From Spartobacteria bacterium (lineage in GTDB: Bacteria > Verrucomicrobiota > Verrucomicrobiae > Chthoniobacterales > UBA6821), in assembly GCA_003136515.1 (NCBI GenBank), contig PLEU01000140.1, forward strand, positions 4,675 to 16,604: 11,930 bases of DNA, read 5' to 3'. A program made the position numbers and the translations under genes. A model generated the notes under the pieces. It was not told the DNA's origin. It saw only the letters and a list, made by a program, of their open reading frames with translations, and ran no database searches. Positions 6,819 through 11,930 of this stretch are shown piece after piece (the stretch's first letter is position 1; each line of letters opens with the position of its first letter).

Positions 6819-9569
6819 CTACTTAACCGTCAGGATGCTAGAAAGAATGCTACCGGAGGTTTGTGGCATTCCCTCATGAGTCAGATCGGGCTGGCTGCCA
6901 CCGACGAATATCTCCCAGGTTCCAGGCTGGAGCTTGCGCTCTCCCTGAGCATTCACCAGCAGGAGTTGCTTCGGCGTAAGCGTGAAGTTCACTGTATTGC
7001 TAGCTCCGGGAGCCAGATTGATCCGCTTGAATCCTGAGAGGATAACTTGTGGCATCGGTTGGCCGGGGCTGATGAGGCGTGGCGCAACTTTAGAGGAATC
7101 CTCCAATGGAAGGTGCGGTGCAGGTCTGAGATAAAGCTCTACAACTTCATCGCCCGTGCGATCACCGACGTTCTTAACGGTTCCCTGTATGGTTACAGGC
7201 TTGCCAGGAGCGACCGTTTCCGGAACCTTGAGATCACTGTAGTCGAATTTAGTATAGCTCAGACCAAAGCCGAATTGATAAAGCGGCTTGCCGCTGAAGT
7301 AGCGGTAGGTGCGATTCTTCATCGAGTAATCATGGAAGTCAGGAAGCTGATTGAGCCCCGTGTAGAAGGTGAGAGGAAGTCGTCCGGCAGGATTGTAATC
7401 ACCAAAAAGAACATCGGCGATGGCCTGCCCTCCCTCTTCGCCCGGATACCAGGATTCCAGAATGGCCGCTGCATTGGTCTGAGCCCAGTTGACCGACATG
7501 GCGCTGCCGTTCATCAGGACGCAGGCAATCGGCTTACCAGTAGTTGCCACAGCTTCCAAGAGCTGTTGTTGCACTGCTGGCAGATCCATCGTGGTGCGGT
7601 CGCCGCCCATCGGCGTACCCTCTTCTCCTTCAATGATTGAGGAGATTCCCCCTATGAAAATCACGGCATCGGCGTTTTTGGCTGCGGTGATGGCATCGGA
7701 GAATGGAGTCTGATTGACCTGAATCCAGGACATGGAGATTTCAGCTCCCCGGTCATTTTGATAGTACTCAAGTTTGATAGGTACGGACTCTCCGGCCTTC
7801 AGAGGCACGGCGACAAACTTTGTTTCGGCCTGATGGTCTCCCCAATCATCGAGAATTTTCTGATTGTTCACAAAGAGGCGGAATCCATCATCACCCCGCA
7901 GCGCGAAGATATAGGTTCCATCTCTGGGGGCTGTCACCGCACCGCTCCAGCGGACGCTGTAGTGATCGTGGCTCAGGCCGTGAGGAGGCGTGTCATTCCA
8001 GTTAAAAGCAATCGTGGCATCCTGATTGGTCAGAAAAGGTAATCCCTCCAGATTCTGATTGGAAAAATACTCTCCCTTCAGACCCGGCTTTCCCTCGCTG
8101 CTGAGTGCGCTGGCTGGAATCGGTACCGGAACCGCCTGATCGACATCGGTGAGGTTGCATCCCTTCACATATTCCAGCTTGATACCTGCCGCTGCTGCGC
8201 GCTTGGTGAGTGCCTCAAGAGGGGTGACGAATTTTGAAGAAGTGCTGGGACGGCCTGCCCAGGCTTGCAGGGGATAGTTGCCTCCCATGCTGCAGAGATT
8301 ATCAACATTGGGCCCGATCAGGGCGATGGAATGGATGTTCGTCCCGAGAGGAAGGAATCCGTTATCGTTTTTGAGCAGCACCATCGATTCCTGTGCTGCC
8401 TTGAGAGCAAGTTGACGATGTTCGGCATCATCGATGACCTTCTCGGAAATTTTCGTGTAGGGAACCATGGAAGGAGGATCAAACATCCCGGTTTTCATTC
8501 GCGCTGTGAAGAGACGCTTCACGGAAACATTCACCTGATCTTCGCTCACGAGTCCTTCTTTCACTGCTTCGGGCAGGGCATCGTATTCATGGTAGAAGGT
8601 CATGTCGCAGCCGTTGTTGACAGCGGCGGCGGCGGCCTGCGCCATTGATTTGACATAGAAATGCCCCTTGTTTCCATCACCGCTGAAGATGTCCTTTACG
8701 GCACCAAAATCGGAAATGACATACCCCTTGAATCCCCAATCGCCACGCAGCTTCTGTTTCACAAGAATCGGGTTTGCACTGTCGGGAACGCCATAGAGGG
8801 CACTGTACGCGGTCATCACAGATTCTGCATGACCATCGCGCACGGTGGCTTCAAAGGCCGGGAGATAGGTGTCGTTGAGATCGTAGAGGGAAGGGTTGGC
8901 ATTGAAGCCATGGCGTTCAGACTCCGGCCCGCTGTGGACGGCGAAATGCTTCGGCGTGGAGATCAGCTTGAGATACTTGGGATCGTAACCCTGCATCTCC
9001 TTCACATAAGTGACGCCGAATTGCGCGGTGAGGTAAGGATCCTCGCCAAAGGTTTCCGGCCCACGGCCCCAGCGGGGATCGCGGAAGATATTGATGTTCG
9101 GCGCAAAGTAGGTCAGGCCGTGGGCGTGTTCCGAATCAACCTGTCCCTTGTTGGCCCAGTTGTTCCAGGCACGGGCTTCATCGGAGATGGCATGGGCCAC
9201 ATTGGTTTCCAGAGAGAGGTCGAAACTCGCGGCAAGACCGATAGGCATTGGATAGGTCGTTGACTTGGTTGTCCAGAGACCGTGCAGACCTTCACTCCAC
9301 CATTCATAGGCAGGAAGGCCGAGCTTGGGAATCGCCGGAGCACCGTTCATCATCTGTCCGGCCTTCTCCTCCAGCGTCATGCGTGAGACGAGATCATCGA
9401 CGCGCGTGGAGATCGGAAGATTTGGATTCCAGAAGGGGATGTTGGGCTGCGTATTTGTATTTGTCTGCGCACAGGCAGTGCCAATCAGGGAAATCAGAAG
9501 GCAGAAAGTCAGAGAGGGTTTTGCCAAAGCTGTGATGGTTTGTGCTGATAGGGGGCGAAGCATTTTCAT
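6819..9569 (-). CDS. Secreted GH3 beta-glycosidase with inserted PA14 domain
   Basis: 916 residues from the ATG at 9569. The frame stays open upstream to 9920, but that part overlaps the preceding gene and is not protein-like, whereas MKMLRP begins a clean signal peptide ending ACA|Q (residue 34); Cys33 also fits a lipobox loosely. Domains: GH3 TIM barrel (about 45-365) with DPRWGRGPETFGEDPYL, K207-H208 and nucleophile D287 in VISDFGAV; alpha/beta sandwich split by a PA14 domain (about 497-618; LKGEYFSN, WSGAVTAPRDGTYIFAL, DDGFRLFVN); acid/base candidate E649 or E650 (EGEEGTP...GDR); fibronectin-III-like domain (about 785-870). In known PA14-GH3 enzymes the insert lies beside the active site and restricts chain length or adds carbohydrate contact. 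The motifs lean toward beta-xylosidase/beta-glucosidase; the exact sugar is not readable. The start lacks a Shine-Dalgarno and follows TCCCCTCC directly. It lies 88 bp behind the alpha/beta-hydrolase gene. Confidence 0.92.
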   Translation of the reverse strand: MKMLRPLSAQTITALAKPSLTFCLLISLIGTACAQTNTNTQPNIPFWNPNLPISTRVDDLVSRMTLEEKAGQMMNGAPAIPKLGLPAYEWWSEGLHGLWTTKSTTYPMPIGLAASFDLSLETNVAHAISDEARAWNNWANKGQVDSEHAHGLTYFAPNINIFRDPRWGRGPETFGEDPYLTAQFGVTYVKEMQGYDPKYLKLISTPKHFAVHSGPESERHGFNANPSLYDLNDTYLPAFEATVRDGHAESVMTAYSALYGVPDSANPILVKQKLRGDWGFKGYVISDFGAVKDIFSGDGNKGHFYVKSMAQAAAAAVNNGCDMTFYHEYDALPEAVKEGLVSEDQVNVSVKRLFTARMKTGMFDPPSMVPYTKISEKVIDDAEHRQLALKAAQESMVLLKNDNGFLPLGTNIHSIALIGPNVDNLCSMGGNYPLQAWAGRPSTSSKFVTPLEALTKRAAAAGIKLEYVKGCNLTDVDQAVPVPIPASALSSEGKPGLKGEYFSNQNLEGLPFLTNQDATIAFNWNDTPPHGLSHDHYSVRWSGAVTAPRDGTYIFALRGDDGFRLFVNNQKILDDWGDHQAETKFVAVPLKAGESVPIKLEYYQNDRGAEISMSWIQVNQTPFSDAITAAKNADAVIFIGGISSIIEGEEGTPMGGDRTTMDLPAVQQQLLEAVATTGKPIACVLMNGSAMSVNWAQTNAAAILESWYPGEEGGQAIADVLFGDYNPAGRLPLTFYTGLNQLPDFHDYSMKNRTYRYFSGKPLYQFGFGLSYTKFDYSDLKVPETVAPGKPVTIQGTVKNVGDRTGDEVVELYLRPAPHLPLEDSSKVAPRLISPGQPMPQVILSGFKRINLAPGASNTVNFTLTPKQLLLVNAQGERKLQPGTWEIFVGGSQPDLTHEGMPQTSGSILSSILTVK

Positions 9570-9657
9570 GGAGGGGATCTGGGTTTGTTTGGCTCGATGG
9601 GTAATTGTCACCTCTACCAGATGACGGGCTGTGATGGGAATGGTGAAAGGGGGCAGC

Positions 9658-11379
9658 TTATTTCTTGGGAGTAACTGTTTCGCCGTTTGTCCAATACGGA
9701 GAGGAAATATCGACCGGTACAAGCTGATCGGATGAGGGGTTGCCTCCGAGAAAAAATTCCTGAATCGCCTCGGGTGCGGTCTGGAATCTCGGCTCATTCG
9801 GGCTTCCCCATTGATAGGCTCCGATGCGGATGCGAACAGGCATTTTTGTTTCTGCGGGAATGGGTGTGAAAAGAAGGGTTTTATTATCCTCGCTGAGGGT
9901 GGCCGGGCCTGAGATGACAAAGAACTGTACGGGCAATCCCGAGCTGGCCGTGGCTTTCAATGCGAGCGATTTGGCATTTGCCGACTGATTCGGAATCTGA
10001 GGAAAGTCAATCGTCTGTGCCGTTCCGTCCGTGAGGTGATTCGAGATCAAGGGGTGGATCGGACGATCTGCCGAACGGTACTCTGCATCTCCCGGCGACC
10101 AGGCCATAATGTGTGGCTCCCAGGGCTGGCTCTGACGGCTGAGATTTCCCCGGTGAGCCCAGATGCGAAAGGTATCTGGGCCAACCTGCTTGAGTCCCCC
10201 GGAACTGACACGATAGAGAATCGGCACATTGGCGTGCCCCAAAGCCTGACCCCCGTAAATCAAGGCATGGGGCGATTTGTCGAGATAGACGGCCTTTACC
10301 TTGAAGGTGCCATCAGCGGCAATGGCGAGGCGGACTTGGGCCACCCCTCCGTTATCGAGGGAGACAGGCCGGGCATTTTCGTCGAGGGCATCGATCATCT
10401 CCGGCTTTTTGGTGATGCGCTGCATGACATAATCATTGATCGCCTGGGCCAGTTCCGTGTCAAAAAACCAGTCAGCCTGCTTCTTGTCCCCTTGGTATTG
10501 GTCGTAGGGCACCGGGTGAAAGGCGGATGTCCCGAGCTTCATGGAATCGGCCAAGGCGCCCATCGTTGCCGTGATTGGTTTCAAGGGAACCGGGCCTTTG
10601 CCTGGAGGGTGCTCGGGGAGCCGTGCTGCGACCGCTTTACGGATGAAGAGGTTGATGATCGGCACCAGATCGGGATTGCTGTTGTAGTGTCCGGCACCCA
10701 TGTCGGGAATATTGCCGATCAGTTCCACATCCTGCCCCGCAGGCTGATTGCCCCTAATGCGGAGTATCGTCTGGCGATAGGTCTGCCAGCCTACGCCCCA
10801 GTTGGGGCCACCGACTTCGGCCCATTCCGAGCCGATGGTGAGATAAGGAACATTCGGAGCAGGACCGCCGGCATAATATCCCTTGAGAGGAATCCCAGCA
10901 AAGACGCGTTCACTCCAGCTGCTGATCCCCCAGACAAAGGGAGAGGCTGCCGAATGGGCGATCGGGAGAAGTGGGGCATCGGTGATTTCGGGATAGCCCG
11001 ATTCTTTCGCAAGGTCGGAGAGGACTTTGACAATATCCTTCTGCGCCTGTTCCCCATTGGGCCATGGGCCGCTGAGAGGGGGTTGTGCGTTATTGGGAGC
11101 GATGGCAAAGCCGGGAAAAATCCAGACGATACCCATATCGAGATCGGCAAGATTTTTGCGGAACTCTTCATTCATGAAGAGGTATTCCTCCTGCATGTTG
11201 TTTAACCCAAGAATCAATCCCCGGACATGAGTGCAACCTGGCGGGATCCAGAGATAGGCCCGGCGATCCTCGCCGCCATAAACAGGCACCGACCACTGAT
11301 AGACATCATCCGCCGATGCCTTGGGTATCAGGCAAAGTGCAAGCGACAACGCGACAAGAACCGGGGAGAAAAGCCTCAT
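9658..11379 (-). CDS. Secreted alpha/beta-hydrolase-like protein with C-terminal Ig-like domain
   Basis: 573 residues; signal peptide cut at ASA|D (residue 23). The first half looks like an alpha/beta hydrolase: strand-turn GLILGLNNMQEEY (54-66), WIFPGF, nucleophile elbow candidate IAHSAAS with S143, and GAGHYN with H231 as the likely catalytic His. The elbow AHSAA departs from the usual GxSxG. The region from about 330 to 450 is beta-rich and unrecognised. Residues about 455-545 (FPQIP...ATASSGLPVQFFVISGPATL) match an Ig-like module often attached to secreted proteins of Verrucomicrobia and Planctomycetes. It may be a polysaccharide or hydroxycinnamoyl esterase serving the neighbouring lyase and GH3 enzymes, but I do not recognise a characterised family. 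It starts 32 bp behind the glcF-like stop, so it may be co-transcribed with it. The ATG lacks a Shine-Dalgarno; five C lie 9 nt upstream. Real gene: high confidence; function: low. Confidence 0.85.
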   Translation of the reverse strand: MRLFSPVLVALSLALCLIPKASADDVYQWSVPVYGGEDRRAYLWIPPGCTHVRGLILGLNNMQEEYLFMNEEFRKNLADLDMGIVWIFPGFAIAPNNAQPPLSGPWPNGEQAQKDIVKVLSDLAKESGYPEITDAPLLPIAHSAASPFVWGISSWSERVFAGIPLKGYYAGGPAPNVPYLTIGSEWAEVGGPNWGVGWQTYRQTILRIRGNQPAGQDVELIGNIPDMGAGHYNSNPDLVPIINLFIRKAVAARLPEHPPGKGPVPLKPITATMGALADSMKLGTSAFHPVPYDQYQGDKKQADWFFDTELAQAINDYVMQRITKKPEMIDALDENARPVSLDNGGVAQVRLAIAADGTFKVKAVYLDKSPHALIYGGQALGHANVPILYRVSSGGLKQVGPDTFRIWAHRGNLSRQSQPWEPHIMAWSPGDAEYRSADRPIHPLISNHLTDGTAQTIDFPQIPNQSANAKSLALKATASSGLPVQFFVISGPATLSEDNKTLLFTPIPAETKMPVRIRIGAYQWGSPNEPRFQTAPEAIQEFFLGGNPSSDQLVPVDISSPYWTNGETVTPKK

Positions 11380-11411
11380 GGAATTGCAGGGGGAAGAAAT
11401 TCTCTAAAACT

Positions 11412-11930
11412 TCAGGAAGATTTTTCGTTCCATTTTTCGTTCCTATAGGCTTCTGCAAGAAGCGAGACAGGCTGGCTGACTTGCTGGGCACTCCCCTTGT
11501 TTTTGAGCCCGGTCTGAAGCTGGAGATGGCATCCTGGATTGCATGTCGCAACGACCGAGGCATTCGTGCGCTCCACATTGCCGATCTTGCGATCCTGAAG
11601 GATGGCCGCTGTCTCCGGCTGGGTGATGTTATAGACCCCGGCACTGCCGCAGCACCAATTTGATTCCGTAAGTTCCACCAGTTCCATGCCCGGGATGGCC
11701 TTGAGAATCTCACGCGGCTGACGGGTGATTTTCTGACCGTGACAAAGGTGGCAGGCCTCATGATAGGTGACTTTTTTCGGAGTTGTAGTGTCAGTCTTCT
11801 TGGGTTTGCGGAAGCCAATTTCCACGAGCCATTCATTGATGTCCTTAATCTTGCGATCCCATAAGCAGGCCCGCTCTGCATAAACCGGGTCTTCTGCCAG
11901 TAGGCGGCCATAGGTCTTGAGATGGGAACC
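11412..11930 (-). CDS. glcF: Glycolate oxidase iron-sulfur subunit, GlcF-like (5' end missing)
   Basis: The frame is open to the right edge of the window, so these are the C-terminal 172 residues; the GTG at 11825 is not the true start. The visible part begins GSHLKTYGRLLAEDPVYAER and carries the CCG (cysteine-rich) domain: YHEACHLCHGQ, SNWCCGSAGVYNITQPETA, then TCNPGCHLQLQTGL. This arrangement is characteristic of GlcF, the Fe-S electron-transfer subunit of membrane-associated glycolate (D-2-hydroxyacid) oxidase, which passes electrons to quinone. LutA- and GlpC-type CCG proteins are the alternatives, but the GSHLKxYG and NxxxPExA wording fits GlcF best. The N-terminal 4Fe-4S ferredoxin part lies outside the window. 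The C-terminus ends NEKWNEKSS, encoded by a perfect 12-bp tandem duplication. It precedes the secreted hydrolase gene by 32 bp. Here it might oxidise lactate or glycolate made from sugars; that is inference. Confidence 0.87.
   Translation of the reverse strand, partial: GSHLKTYGRLLAEDPVYAERACLWDRKIKDINEWLVEIGFRKPKKTDTTTPKKVTYHEACHLCHGQKITRQPREILKAIPGMELVELTESNWCCGSAGVYNITQPETAAILQDRKIGNVERTNASVVATCNPGCHLQLQTGLKNKGSAQQVSQPVSLLAEAYRNEKWNEKSS
11420..11443. repeat. 12-bp perfect tandem duplication at the end of the glcF-like gene
   Basis: ATTTTTCGTTCC occurs twice back to back (11420-11431 and 11432-11443). On the coding strand it is GGAACGAAAAAT twice, adding four residues in frame (N-E-K-W then N-E-K-S) just before the stop codon. 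It looks like a recent slippage or duplication event in a tolerant C-terminal tail. Confidence 0.9.

Noticed and set aside
8661..9263. A 200-codon + strand open frame inside the PA14-GH3 gene
   Set aside because: It is antisense to the conserved GH3 catalytic domain; no independent coding evidence.
9570..9920. N-terminal extension of the PA14-GH3 frame
   Set aside because: The added 117 residues overlap the end of the hydrolase gene, are rich in Pro, His and Arg, and would bury the signal peptide. The true start is the ATG at 9569.
10036..11205. A 389-codon open frame on the + strand
   Set aside because: It lies wholly antisense to the secreted hydrolase gene, which has a signal peptide and sensible protein composition. 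The + frame translation has no recognisable motif and reads as an antisense shadow in GC-rich DNA.
1..11930. CRISPR arrays, tRNA/rRNA genes, insertion sequences, attachment sites
   Set aside because: No spaced repeat series, tRNA-like cloverleaf, transposase motif or terminal inverted repeats were seen on either strand.

Overview
The window comes from a bacterium of moderate GC content (roughly 55-57% by eye) that invests in secreted polysaccharide breakdown. My best guess is Verrucomicrobiota or a relative. This rests on several features together: a plant-type L-galactose-dehydrogenase-like aldo/keto reductase, secreted GH3 enzymes, an alginate-lyase-domain protein, an Ig-like tail on a secreted hydrolase, and no recognisable Shine-Dalgarno sequence at any of the seven visible starts. 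It is an inference, not a placement. Genes are cut off at both window edges.

Left block (1-3070, + strand): a tightly packed four-gene operon with intergenic gaps of 6, 9 and 1 bp. It encodes the C-terminal 187 residues of an aldo/keto reductase of the L-galactose / L-fucose 1-dehydrogenase type, an RraA/HMG-aldolase-like protein, a short-chain dehydrogenase and a zinc-dependent medium-chain dehydrogenase. All look cytoplasmic. Together they resemble a non-phosphorylative oxidation route for a sugar or deoxysugar, in which the aldose is oxidised to a lactone or acid, dehydrogenations follow, and a retro-aldol step cleaves the product.

Right block (3128-11930, - strand, convergent with the first; 57 bp lie between the stop codons). 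In transcription order it holds: the end of a glycolate-oxidase-type iron-sulfur subunit (glcF-like, truncated by the window edge); a secreted alpha/beta-hydrolase-like protein with an Ig-like tail; a 916-residue GH3 beta-glycosidase carrying a PA14 domain; a secreted alginate-lyase-domain (PL38-like) protein; and a second 758-residue GH3 enzyme. Gaps are 32, 88, 149 and 89 bp. The last four all carry signal peptides, so this reads as an extracytoplasmic kit for one polysaccharide: lyase, esterase-like hydrolase and two exo-glycosidases. No SusC/SusD pair, transporter, sulfatase or regulator lies inside the window.

The likely joint logic (inference) is that the secreted enzymes release monosaccharides, the + strand operon oxidises one of them to a 2-keto-3-deoxy acid and splits it to pyruvate and a C3 fragment such as lactaldehyde or lactate, and the glcF-like subunit belongs to a 2-hydroxyacid oxidase that could take up lactate or glycolate. 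The most unusual structural signal is a C-rich run just upstream of the start codon of each of the four secreted-enzyme genes, where a ribosome binding site would be expected. The + strand operon genes lack it.
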